Shown here: positions 1 through 9,137 of the stretch, in pieces | Layout: each line of letters starts with the position of its first letter | How positions within the stretch are numbered: position 1 is the stretch's first letter | Assembly: GCF_018739885.1 (NCBI RefSeq) | Contig: NZ_JADOES010000016.1 | Location: 1 to 64,000, forward strand | Direction: 5' to 3' | From: Leptothoe spongobia TAU-MAC 1115 | Lineage (GTDB): Bacteria; Cyanobacteriota; Cyanobacteriia; Phormidesmidales; Phormidesmidaceae | DNA: 64,000 nucleotides | Position numbers and translations under genes: made by a program | The notes under the pieces: generated by a model | Database searches by the model: none | Told to the model about the DNA's origin: nothing | The model's input: only the letters and a program-made list of their open reading frames with translations

Positions 1-135
1 CTCTGCCGATACTTTCTAGACTCACCTGCCACGATCTCAGTTAGGACCTAAGCATGGAGTTTTTCAGGGGCGACTAGATAAGCTCAATCGTTGAGTTGGC
101 TGTATGAATTTGATGTTTTTCGGGTGGCAAGACCG

Positions 136-2745
136 ATGAAATGCTGTTGTTTAAGCAATCTATGTCTTTATAGTTTGGCTAGCAGCATTGTTCTCGTAGC
201 CAGTGCCGTCGCCCATGCTCAAATTTTGCCCGATAGCTCCTTAGGGGGGACTCCTTCAACTATCAGAACTGAGATTGGTTCAGGACGTCTTTTAATCGAG
301 GGGGGTGCAGATCGGGGATCATCCTTATTTCATAGTTTTCAAGAGTTTAATATCGCTCCAGGTGACAATGCCTATTTTATCAATCCAGTGGATATCGAGT
401 TAATTCTCACTCGTGTGACTGGTAACAACCCATCTAATCTCCTGGGGACGTTTGGCGTTTTGGGAGAGGCCGATGTCTTTTTTATTAATCCGAATGGCAT
501 CGTATTTGGTCCCCAGTCATCGTTGGATATGGGGGGCTCTTTTGTTGCCAGCACAGCAGAGGCCATCGGATTGGGCGATGGGGGTACCTTTAGTGCCGTA
601 GCGCCAGAGACTCCACCCTTATTAGTGGTTAATGTACCGACTGGGCTGCAGTTTGGAGGGCAACTTGCTCCTATTCTTTATCAGGCACAGCGAGCTAGTC
701 GCAGTCGAGGTCTCAGGACACAGCCTGGTAGGACAATCGCATTGTTAGGAGGAGGATTAGACTTTCAAGGCGCTTTTTTATCAGCCCTCAAAGGTCGGAT
801 TGAATTGGCCAGTATTGGATCTGCTGGTCAGGTAGAGGTAACCCCCAACAATCAAAGCTGGAGTTTTGATTACTCTGATATCAGTACCTTTGGTGATTTA
901 TCAGCGATCTTGAGCTTTTTCGATGTCAGCATCCTTCCACAAACGTTATCAGTAAATCCAAATCTGACTGAGCGTGGAATTACGTTGCAGGCTTCTGATA
1001 TAAGCCTGGGACGAAGCACCCTTTTCAATAGCCAGACTCAGACTGATTTAACAGCAGGTGATATTGTTGTCAATGCTCGACAGTTAACCATGAATGATGG
1101 GTCTAGCCTGAATGCTAGGGCATTTGCCACAACGACAAACGATATTCGGGGAAATGCCGGGAATATAACGATTAATGCTAGTGAGTCAGTGGTGGTTGAG
1201 GGTGGGATAGACTTTGGTTTTTTCTCGTTTCCAACTTTGATTAGTACAAGCTCCAATGGAGAAACTATCGGTTTTTTTAGTGGGATTCCAAATGGTATTT
1301 CTTTTGGTGAGGGTGGTGATATCAATATCAATACCCAGCAGCTATTAGTCACAAAAGGGGCAGGGATTACGGCCAGTGGATTATCTGTTGGTGATTCTGG
1401 AGATATCAATATTTTAGCTACTGAGTCGATCATCGTAGACGATAGAATATCTGCTACTAATCCAAATAACCCGACTATAATATTGACTGAAACTCGTGGA
1501 TCAGGCGCTGGCGGTAATCTTAGACTTGATACCGGTTTGTTGCGCGTCAGTAATTCAGCAGAAATCAGTGCCAGTTCCATCGGAGAGGGGCCAGGGGGGG
1601 ATATTTTAATTAACGCAGACACCGTTGAGGTTGTTGGCAATGCCGAGGTGCAGGCAGGATCCGCAGTCTTTAATCCGGTCAGTGTGATTGGTACGGTGAC
1701 TTTTGGCGAAGGAGAGGCAGGGGTAATTAACATCAATGCCCAACGTTTGCGGTTAGAGTCTGGCGGCAGTATCACGTTATCTGCTTTTCCAGGTAGTAGT
1801 GGTAATGGCGGTGAATTAAGGGTAAATGCCTCTGAAGAAGTGGTGATTGATGGGGTGTCAAAGGAGGGTTCAGCGAGTGGACTATTCGCCAATACGCTGG
1901 GTTCTGGGGATGCTGGGACAGTGTTTGTGGAAACCGATGAACTCAGGATTGACAATCAAGGGAGAATCTCGGCTTCAACGGTTAGTAACGTTGCTCAGTC
2001 TTCAGGGGGAGTTGATTTAAAGCTTGACCGTTTGTTTTTAGACAACGGTAGTCAAATTCTTGTAGAGACCTTTGCTCAAGAAGGGAGCAGGGCAAATATC
2101 ACAGTTTCAGATTTTGATGTAATTTTGTTGCGTAATGGTAGTTTGATTACGGCTGAAGCAATCAATAGTGCCAATGGTGGTAATATTCGTTTGGTGTCAG
2201 ACGATGGTTTTGTTGTGGCTCCATTAGCTGAAGACAGTGACATTATTGCCAGATCAAATTTGGGTGATGGTGGTGAAATTGAGATTGTTGCCCAAAGCAT
2301 TTTTGGCTTAGAAGAGAGGGTGGCAATTCCGGATAATGGTACGAACGATATTGATGCTAGTTCCCGGTTTGGCCAGGCCGGAACGGTGCGGCTGAATGAG
2401 CTAGCGACAAATCCAAATCAAGAAGCTGCAAACTTACCGGATACCACTGGAGTTCCTCAAATTAGTCAGCGATGCAACGCTACTGGAGTATCTAGTTTTG
2501 TGGCGACTGGACGCGGTGGGGCACCTCCTGAGACCGCTATGGCTGGGTTATTGTGGGAAACGTTTGAGGATGTGGATGCCCCGGCTCTGTCCGATCAGAT
2601 TGAGGCTGTTCCTGCTAATGTGAATGCCCTGACAGAGGCTCAAGGCTGGGCCGTTAATGCGTTTGGTCAGGTGGTTTTGACGACCGATGGTGTAGATGCG
2701 CTGCCCTATGCGATCGCATCCACACCGCTGTGTACCTATCCATAG
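136..2745 (+). CDS. Secreted filamentous-haemagglutinin-domain protein (first copy)
   Basis: This is a probable two-partner-secretion exoprotein (TpsA-like). The signal peptide is residues 1 to about 29 and ends AVAHAQ. The N-terminal haemagglutination/TPS domain follows and carries the hallmark NPNGIVFGP at about residues 118-126. The rest is a long beta-helix-like region rich in Gly, Asn, Ser and Ile with repeats of the form GNAGNITINA. The C-terminus has the EAQGWxxNxxGQVVL block seen in cyanobacterial members. I chose the ATG at 136 because it starts directly on the signal peptide; the frame is open back to a TTG at 91, but those 15 residues look unlike a secretion signal. It is followed after 12 nt by a paralogue and then by a CHAT gene, so the three probably form one operon. 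No TpsB outer-membrane partner is present in the window. Adhesion or surface display is inferred from the family. Confidence 0.85.
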   Translation: MKCCCLSNLCLYSLASSIVLVASAVAHAQILPDSSLGGTPSTIRTEIGSGRLLIEGGADRGSSLFHSFQEFNIAPGDNAYFINPVDIELILTRVTGNNPSNLLGTFGVLGEADVFFINPNGIVFGPQSSLDMGGSFVASTAEAIGLGDGGTFSAVAPETPPLLVVNVPTGLQFGGQLAPILYQAQRASRSRGLRTQPGRTIALLGGGLDFQGAFLSALKGRIELASIGSAGQVEVTPNNQSWSFDYSDISTFGDLSAILSFFDVSILPQTLSVNPNLTERGITLQASDISLGRSTLFNSQTQTDLTAGDIVVNARQLTMNDGSSLNARAFATTTNDIRGNAGNITINASESVVVEGGIDFGFFSFPTLISTSSNGETIGFFSGIPNGISFGEGGDININTQQLLVTKGAGITASGLSVGDSGDINILATESIIVDDRISATNPNNPTIILTETRGSGAGGNLRLDTGLLRVSNSAEISASSIGEGPGGDILINADTVEVVGNAEVQAGSAVFNPVSVIGTVTFGEGEAGVININAQRLRLESGGSITLSAFPGSSGNGGELRVNASEEVVIDGVSKEGSASGLFANTLGSGDAGTVFVETDELRIDNQGRISASTVSNVAQSSGGVDLKLDRLFLDNGSQILVETFAQEGSRANITVSDFDVILLRNGSLITAEAINSANGGNIRLVSDDGFVVAPLAEDSDIIARSNLGDGGEIEIVAQSIFGLEERVAIPDNGTNDIDASSRFGQAGTVRLNELATNPNQEAANLPDTTGVPQISQRCNATGVSSFVATGRGGAPPETAMAGLLWETFEDVDAPALSDQIEAVPANVNALTEAQGWAVNAFGQVVLTTDGVDALPYAIASTPLCTYP

Positions 2746-2757
2746 TGGGGACTAAGG

Positions 2758-5391
2758 ATGGATAGGTACCTGACAAACATATTGACGACTGGTGTGACTG
2801 GAGCGATCACTTTAGTGGCTGGCTTCTGGCCATCTGTTGCCCATGGTCAGCTCTTGTTGCCTGACGATTCTTTGGGAGCAACGCCATCAACCGTTACAGT
2901 CACCCCAAATGCCAGGCGTTTTTTGATTGAAGGCGGTGTAGCAAGAGGATCAACCCTATTCCATAGCTTTCGTGACTTTAATATTGCGCCTAATACGGGC
3001 GTTTACTTTATAAATCCAGCGATTACTGAGCAGATCGTGGCGCGGGTGACGGGTGATCTACCGTCTAACTTGTTAGGAACGTTTGGAGTCTTGGGCGATG
3101 CCGACATGGTTTTTATCAATCCGAATGGGATTGTCTTTGGACCTCGATCAAGATTGGATATGGGTGGCTCTTTTCTGGCTAGTACCGCCGAAGCTGTTGT
3201 ATTTGGCGATGAGTTTACCTTTAGTGCAACCACATTAGATACTCCGCCACTACTTACGGTAAATGTGCCCAGTGGTTTACAGTTTGGCCAGCAGCCTGGC
3301 CCAATTTTATATCAGGCGGTAGGAGGGATTCCTAATCGAGGGTTGACTGTGCAGCCTGGTGAGACCCTGGCCTTGTTGGGTGGGGCGTTAAACCTTGAAA
3401 ATGCCAGGTTAGAAGCGATCAGGGGGCAAATTGAACTAGGTAGCATCGCTGAAGCAGGTCAGGTGGCCATCGTGCCAAGGGAAATTGGTTGGGCATTTGA
3501 CTATAGCGACATACAAGTATTTGATAATTTGTTGTCATCCCGTAGCATTATCAGAACAGCGGCAACAGAAAATGATTTTGTTATGCCAGAAGATGATCAA
3601 GGTGGGAATATTCTGATTCAGGCTGCTGACGTTAATTTAACTCGCTCTACTCAAGTCCGGGCAGGAACGCTGACCAATTTATCCAGTGGTGATATCACCA
3701 TCAACGCTCAAAGATTAATGATGGATGACGGTTCATTCCTGACAACAAGGGCCGTTGCAAATTCTTCAGAAAATATTACAGGCAATGCTGGTAATATCTC
3801 GATTAATGCCAGCGAATCAGTTGTTTTACAAGGCGCTACTGAAACACCGACAAGAATTGATGCCACGGTTCAAGGGGAAACGGTTAATGCAAACAATGGA
3901 TTAACTAAAGGAGTTGCCTTTGGCAATGGCGGCAATATTTTTATCAATACTCCCCAGCTATCGGTTATAGGGGGAGCACAAGTTGGTACCGTTTCCTCAA
4001 CGGCAGGGAATGCTGGCAACATCACAATAAATGCTCCTGAATCCATTGAGATATCTGGGGTTTCTCAATCACGTAACAACATCAGGCGCAGCACGATTGC
4101 CACTGGCTCTTCACGATCAGGAACAGGCGGAGATTTAATTATCAATACTGGAGATTTACGAATATCCAATGGGGGGAGGCTAAAGGTTGGTACTGCTGGC
4201 ACAGGGGCCGGTGGCAGGACGATCATTAATGCTGATACTGTGGGGGTAATAGGGGGGGCTGCCGTACCTGGTAGTGAAACGTTGCTAAGTGCCATATTTG
4301 CCAGAACGGGGGATGAAGGGAACGCTGGCACGGTCTGGATCGACGCGCGGGCAATCGAGTTACGCGACGGTGGGCGAATCTCTACAACCGCTTTACCCAA
4401 CAGTCGCGGGAACAGTAACTCAATCCGCATCAATACGACTGAGTCTATCGAAATTGATGGGGGAATTATTACTGAAAATAGCTTTAATCCGAGTGGCATC
4501 TTTAGTAATACCCAGGGAACGGGCAGAGCTGGGGCGCTGGACATTACGACAAATGAGCTGAAAATAGGCAATGGGGGGAAGATAACGGCCTCCACGTTGA
4601 ATAGGGCAGCTCAGACTTCTGGTGGTTTGGACCTGAGCGTGAACCGTTTATTGTTGGACGGGGGGGCGCAAATTATTGTGGGTACCCGTGCAGATGAGGG
4701 TACTGGTGCTACGGTTCTGGTTTCAGATTTTGAGGTGATTTTACTGCGTAATGGCAGTTTGATTACATCGGAAGCGCTCAACAGTGCCAATGGCGGGAAT
4801 GTGATTTTCTCTTCTTCAGAAGGGTTTGTCATTGCGCCGCCTGGAGAAGATAGTGATATTGTGGCTCGTTCTAACTTGGGGGATGGTGGCAGGATAGACA
4901 TTGTGGCCCAAAGTATTTTAGGCCTGGAAGAACGATTGGCACTGCCGAACAACGGGACCAATGACCTGGATGCCAGCTCACGGTTTGGGAAGGCGGGAAC
5001 AGTGAGCTTGAATGAGTTAGGAACTGAGCCCATTCAAGCGGGGGCTAATTTACCTGAGGCCATCGGTGCCGATGAAATTAGTCGGCAGTGTCAGCCTAGG
5101 TCCGGTATATCTAGCTTTGTGGTGAGTGGTCAAGGTGGTATACCGACAGAAGTATCTATGCCAGGGCTGTTGTGGGAAACCCTGGATAATATTAATACGA
5201 GGGAAATGGCTACAGAGATAACCCTTGATCCTGTTGATAGTTCTCTGCTGACAGAATCTCCTCTGAGGGAGGCCCAGGATTGGCATATGAGTGGAGCTGG
5301 ACAAATTGTATTAGTCGCTCACACGGCTGAGACGATTCCCTACGCAACTACATCACTTGCTCATTGTTTTTTGGGAGATAGCGCCTTATGA
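2758..5391 (+). CDS. Secreted filamentous-haemagglutinin-domain protein (second copy)
   Basis: This is a paralogue of the preceding gene with the same layout. A signal peptide ends near VAHGQ, and a TPS/haemagglutination domain carries NPNGIVFGP at about residues 121-129. A repetitive beta-helix region follows, and the C-terminus has the related block REAQDWxxSGAGQIVLV. The two proteins are most alike in the first 240 residues and in the last 250 (for example the shared VxLLRNGSLIT and NLGDGG blocks), and differ in the middle, as expected for tandem duplication with a diverging passenger. The ATG at 2758 is preceded by AAGG. The gene overlaps the following CHAT gene by 4 nt (ATGA), which indicates translational coupling. 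Function beyond secretion and probable surface display is inference. Confidence 0.85.
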   Translation: MDRYLTNILTTGVTGAITLVAGFWPSVAHGQLLLPDDSLGATPSTVTVTPNARRFLIEGGVARGSTLFHSFRDFNIAPNTGVYFINPAITEQIVARVTGDLPSNLLGTFGVLGDADMVFINPNGIVFGPRSRLDMGGSFLASTAEAVVFGDEFTFSATTLDTPPLLTVNVPSGLQFGQQPGPILYQAVGGIPNRGLTVQPGETLALLGGALNLENARLEAIRGQIELGSIAEAGQVAIVPREIGWAFDYSDIQVFDNLLSSRSIIRTAATENDFVMPEDDQGGNILIQAADVNLTRSTQVRAGTLTNLSSGDITINAQRLMMDDGSFLTTRAVANSSENITGNAGNISINASESVVLQGATETPTRIDATVQGETVNANNGLTKGVAFGNGGNIFINTPQLSVIGGAQVGTVSSTAGNAGNITINAPESIEISGVSQSRNNIRRSTIATGSSRSGTGGDLIINTGDLRISNGGRLKVGTAGTGAGGRTIINADTVGVIGGAAVPGSETLLSAIFARTGDEGNAGTVWIDARAIELRDGGRISTTALPNSRGNSNSIRINTTESIEIDGGIITENSFNPSGIFSNTQGTGRAGALDITTNELKIGNGGKITASTLNRAAQTSGGLDLSVNRLLLDGGAQIIVGTRADEGTGATVLVSDFEVILLRNGSLITSEALNSANGGNVIFSSSEGFVIAPPGEDSDIVARSNLGDGGRIDIVAQSILGLEERLALPNNGTNDLDASSRFGKAGTVSLNELGTEPIQAGANLPEAIGADEISRQCQPRSGISSFVVSGQGGIPTEVSMPGLLWETLDNINTREMATEITLDPVDSSLLTESPLREAQDWHMSGAGQIVLVAHTAETIPYATTSLAHCFLGDSAL

Positions 5392-8150
5392 AAGTTCTAA
5401 TGCGTTATGGGCTATTGACCTGCTTGGGATGGTTAATGGCTATGGGGATAGGATTTGCCCAGATCCCACCAGTCTTACTAGAGTCTAGTAGAGTAAGAAC
5501 AATTCATGAAATAGTCGGTCAACGTGTAGAGAGTACAGTTGACCAGAGGATTGAGGCGGGTAAACGCTTTTATCAGCAGGGGGAGTGGGAGCGTGCGATC
5601 GCAACCTGGCAACCGATTCTCTCTCAGTCTGACCTCACCCCAACCCAACAAGCCACATTGTGGACCTACCTGGGGATGGCCCACCAAAAGCAAGGCGATC
5701 GTGCTGCCGCTGATCATGCCCTAGATACCAGCCTGCAGCTGCTCGTGTCTGTTCCTGAGGCTGAGGGAGCTAGCATCCGAGCCCAGGTGCTCAATACCCA
5801 GGGACAGCTCGCCCTAGACCAGGGCAGGGCAGAAGCCGCCTTCACCTACTGGCAACAAACTACCCAGATTTATCGCGCCCTGGATTATCCAGCCGGTATT
5901 ACGGGCAGTCTGCTCAACCAGGCCAGTGCCCTAGAAATGAGTGGTCACCATCGTCGTGCCTGTCAGACCATCTTGACAGCGATTGGTTTAGAGGGGCAGA
6001 CCTGCGAGCTGACGTCAACCGATGCCATGGTCCCAGTGCTAGAAGCTGTCGAGACTCAGACGGACCCATCACTACAGCTGTTGGCCATGACCAGCCTGGG
6101 CAATGTTCTTCGACAAAGTGGATATTTAACCCAGTCGCAACAGATTTTAGAACAAGCAGTCGCGAAAGCCTCATCACCATCTGCGCTACCCACTGTGTTA
6201 CTGAGTTTAGGTCAGGTAGAACAGGCCCGTTATCGACAATCACTTTATCTCTATGAACAAACGGGAGACGCGCTGGATCAAATGGTTAGCTTGGCTAAGC
6301 AGGCCCTGGACCACTATCAAGCGGCGGCAGATCTGACTTCCCCAGAAACCCCCATGGCCGTACAGATCGCTGCACCAACCCTGGAGTTGTTAACCCAGCT
6401 GCGGGCTGGTTCAGTGGATGTTTTGGCGCAAGTTAAGCCTCAGGTGACTGCCCGACTCCAGGCTCAACTTCAATTGGTGAAGCGACTGCCGTTGGAGCAG
6501 CTACCCCCAAGCCGTTCGTTGATTACTAGTCAAATCAGCCTGGCACGAAGTTTGACCACCCTTGCGACTGGGACAGGTCAACCTTTTACCCCTGGGATTC
6601 AGCCCGCAACAGATATCTTGCCGCTGCTGCGTCGAGCCTACACCCAGGCAACTGAGCTAGGGGATGTGGATGCCCAGTCCCAGGCATTGGGGGCATGGGG
6701 ACATTTGTATGAGGCGGGAGGTAATGAGGTAGAAGAAAACCAGCGGCAGGCTCGACAGTTTACTCAAAAGGCTCTAGCTCTGGCCCAGTCCATTGGGGCA
6801 GACCATCTTGCCTATCGATGGCAATGGCAGTTGGGACGTCTTTATCGGCAGGATCAGCCACAGGCCTTGACCTATTACCAGGCGGCGGTGGACAGTTTAG
6901 AAAACGTACGGCAGGACCTGGTGGCGGTGGAAACCGATGTACGTTTTTTGTTGAGGGACGCGGTGGAACCGCTTTACCGTGAATTGGTGACGTTGTTACT
7001 AGAGAATTCGGTGCCACCCCAAGCTAACTTAAAACAAGCGGTGCGAGAGATTGATGCGCTACAGTTGGCCCGGCTAGAAGATTTTTTGAGTTGTAATCTG
7101 ACTCAGCAGGTGGCCCTGGATGAGACCCAGTTGGATCCGACTGCCGCAATTGTCTATCCTATTGTGCTGCCGGAGCAGTTGGCGGTGGTAGTGCGATTAC
7201 CCCAGTCTGATCAGGTACAGTTTTATCGAACGCCATTATCTGCAGAGGAGATTAATCGTACCCTTGATAGTTTGCGGGTTCAGGTGGAACAACCGTTTCT
7301 CTCTGATCAGTTTTTTGAGTTGTCACAGCAGGTGTATGACTGGTTAATCCGTCCCATAGAATCGCTATTGGTAGAACAATCTGTCGATACTCTAGTATTT
7401 GTGTCAGATGGTGCGTTGCGCAATGTACCCATGGCCGCGCTACATGATGGGCAACAGTTTTTGATTGAGCGCTATGGTGTTGCCCTGAGCCCGAGTCTGC
7501 AGTTGCCCGTGTCTCAGCCTTTAGGGGATGTAGGTTTGGAAACGTTGGCGTTTGGTCTGTCTAAAATCCGGACTGATTTCCTGCCCCACGCAGGGTTTAA
7601 TCCTCTGGATAATGTGGAAAAAGAGTTGGCAAGTATTCAATCTCAAGTGAATGCTAAGAGTCTAATCAATCAGCATTTTACTAGCGATAATTTACAAACG
7701 TTGGTAGATGAAGACCCGGCGTCGGTGATTCATTTGGCCACCCACGGTCAATTTAGTTCGAATCCTGGGGATACGTTTTTGTTGAGCTGGGATCGTCGCA
7801 TTAGTTTGGATGACCTCAGTCAGATGCTCAATCGTCGCACTGGGCAACGGGGGATTGAGCTGTTGATTTTGAGTGCTTGTAAAACCGCGACTGGAGACAG
7901 CCGTGCCACGCTTGGGCTAGCGGGGGTGGCGATTCAGTCAGGGGCTCGCAGTACCATTGCCTCGCTGTGGAATGTGAATGACTTGGCCACCAGTGAGCTC
8001 ATGAGTCATCTATATAGGATTTTGGCGGAGTCTGGCAAGACTAGCAGAGCCCAGGCATTGCGACAGGCTCAGCTTCAGTTGTTGCAGACACCTGGATATC
8101 AGGCTCCGGTATATTGGGCGGCCTATGTGTTGGTGGGGAATTGGCGGTAG
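5388..8150 (+). CDS. TPR-CHAT domain protein (caspase-like protease fold)
   Basis: A hydrophobic N-terminus (about residues 1-25, ending GIGFAQ) looks like a signal peptide or anchor. Residues about 45-560 hold tetratricopeptide repeats (for example GKRFYQQGEWERAIATWQ), and residues about 620-920 form a CHAT domain of the caspase/separase fold. The catalytic pair is intact: His786 in HLATHG and Cys831 in LSACKTATGD. The conserved end SLWNVND...YWAAYVLVGNWR is present. The start overlaps the stop of the haemagglutinin-domain gene (ATGA), so it is probably made from the same mRNA. The same pairing occurs at 30186-36210. A role in processing or sensing the co-encoded secreted proteins is inference; CHAT proteases are also known as effectors in prokaryotic self-killing or conflict systems. 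Confidence 0.88.
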   Translation: MKVLMRYGLLTCLGWLMAMGIGFAQIPPVLLESSRVRTIHEIVGQRVESTVDQRIEAGKRFYQQGEWERAIATWQPILSQSDLTPTQQATLWTYLGMAHQKQGDRAAADHALDTSLQLLVSVPEAEGASIRAQVLNTQGQLALDQGRAEAAFTYWQQTTQIYRALDYPAGITGSLLNQASALEMSGHHRRACQTILTAIGLEGQTCELTSTDAMVPVLEAVETQTDPSLQLLAMTSLGNVLRQSGYLTQSQQILEQAVAKASSPSALPTVLLSLGQVEQARYRQSLYLYEQTGDALDQMVSLAKQALDHYQAAADLTSPETPMAVQIAAPTLELLTQLRAGSVDVLAQVKPQVTARLQAQLQLVKRLPLEQLPPSRSLITSQISLARSLTTLATGTGQPFTPGIQPATDILPLLRRAYTQATELGDVDAQSQALGAWGHLYEAGGNEVEENQRQARQFTQKALALAQSIGADHLAYRWQWQLGRLYRQDQPQALTYYQAAVDSLENVRQDLVAVETDVRFLLRDAVEPLYRELVTLLLENSVPPQANLKQAVREIDALQLARLEDFLSCNLTQQVALDETQLDPTAAIVYPIVLPEQLAVVVRLPQSDQVQFYRTPLSAEEINRTLDSLRVQVEQPFLSDQFFELSQQVYDWLIRPIESLLVEQSVDTLVFVSDGALRNVPMAALHDGQQFLIERYGVALSPSLQLPVSQPLGDVGLETLAFGLSKIRTDFLPHAGFNPLDNVEKELASIQSQVNAKSLINQHFTSDNLQTLVDEDPASVIHLATHGQFSSNPGDTFLLSWDRRISLDDLSQMLNRRTGQRGIELLILSACKTATGDSRATLGLAGVAIQSGARSTIASLWNVNDLATSELMSHLYRILAESGKTSRAQALRQAQLQLLQTPGYQAPVYWAAYVLVGNWR

Positions 8151-8181
8151 GGTGCTGTTAGGCAACGCCGTAACGCACCTT
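8149..8181. repeat. Small palindromic intergenic repeat
   Basis: GGTGC and GCACC arms enclose GTTAGGCAACGCCGTAAC, itself partly palindromic. It lies between the convergent ends of the CHAT and DUF928 genes. It resembles the GGTGCGTTACG-type dispersed palindromes common in cyanobacterial intergenic DNA (from memory). It may act as a bidirectional terminator. Confidence 0.5.
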
Positions 8182-8215
8182 ATGGGAGTGGTGAATCATG
8201 AATTCTGACAGAATA

Positions 8216-8995
8216 TTAAGGCCGGATGGGGGTATTTGCGATCGCACCCAGTCCAACCGAGTCTAAAAAGCTGTACCAGTCCTGCTGACTCCTGTCTCCA
8301 GGAGCAGTCTGTTGCAGCGTTGCCAAGCTAGTCAACGCTTCGTGCCAAATGCCGTGGTCAGCCCAGACTTCTGCTTGATCTCGCACGCTATTGCTGTTCT
8401 CTAGCGCTGTTGTCAATTCGCTAGTGGGTTCAACCCGGCGGATCAGCCCCTCTACCCGAGGATTTTCAGTTGGACGGTCGGGGGTTTCTAGAATGCTAAA
8501 CACCCAGTAGTAGGTCTGCCCCATGTCCAGGCTGGCTTCCACAGGAATACCGACAATACTGGCGGTTGCTGGCAATGAAATGGGTTGGATAGCCAGAGCC
8601 CGCTGATTTTCATTCAGCAGGGCAAACTGTCCCTGCAGGAGGGCTGCTCCTTCAGGGACGTGGATCCATACGGTGGGATGGGCGGTTGTTGTCAAGGCCA
8701 GGTCAGCCATGGATTGCAGATTACAGCCACTGGCTGATAATTGCAGCTCGTCGGTACCGGGTAATAGGGCCACCAGCTGATCGTCACAGTCACCCCGTGA
8801 CCCGCCCGATGTCCGGCTAACGGGTCTGCCGGTACCCGTAAATCCATCGGCTGGATCGGTGCTGTTGTTAAAGACCATCTGGGCCAGCTGACCAGCTCTA
8901 GCCGTGTCAGTGCTGGGTTCCGCTCGTACTATGGGTGTCCAGACAGTTCCCATCAGGACTGCTAAGGCGGGGGCTAGAGGGGCTAACTGTTTCAT
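8216..8995 (-). CDS. DUF928 family secreted protein
   Basis: This is a 259-residue protein with an N-terminal signal peptide (about 1-25, ending PIVRAEP). It carries the features of the cyanobacterial DUF928 family: the segment around residue 70 with DCDDQLVALLP, the central PTVWIHVPEG, the TYYWVFSIL strand, and the C-terminal helical segment with VWADHGIWHEALTSLA. The family is usually found beside CHAT/TPR and CHASE2 genes, as here. No biochemical function is known to me. It is transcribed in the same direction as the AAA-CHASE2 gene upstream of it, about 140 nt away, and converges on the CHAT gene. Confidence 0.8.
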   Translation of the reverse strand: MKQLAPLAPALAVLMGTVWTPIVRAEPSTDTARAGQLAQMVFNNSTDPADGFTGTGRPVSRTSGGSRGDCDDQLVALLPGTDELQLSASGCNLQSMADLALTTTAHPTVWIHVPEGAALLQGQFALLNENQRALAIQPISLPATASIVGIPVEASLDMGQTYYWVFSILETPDRPTENPRVEGLIRRVEPTSELTTALENSNSVRDQAEVWADHGIWHEALTSLATLQQTAPGDRSQQDWYSFLDSVGLGAIANTPIRP

Positions 8996-9137
8996 GGTTA
9001 ATACAGGTTCATTAATCGATAATCAGCTGGGGGACCTGAGAAAGACCCTGGGAAAGACTATTGTATTTTGTCAAAATTAAATTCTGGACATGGCTGATCC
9101 TCAGTAGGATTTTATCGCCTTCCCTGTTGCCCCTGCC

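Noticed and set aside
91..135. TTG-initiated N-terminal extension of the first gene
   Set aside because: The extra 15 residues precede a standard signal peptide starting at the ATG at 136, and a TTG start has no supporting ribosome binding site.
1038..1955. Long minus-strand open frame of 305 codons opposite the first haemagglutinin-domain gene
   Set aside because: Low-complexity Ser/Pro/Leu translation produced by the repetitive Gly/Asn/Ser codons of the real gene; no start signal and no recognisable domain. Similar antisense frames at 33788-34177 and 24516-24977 were rejected for the same reason.
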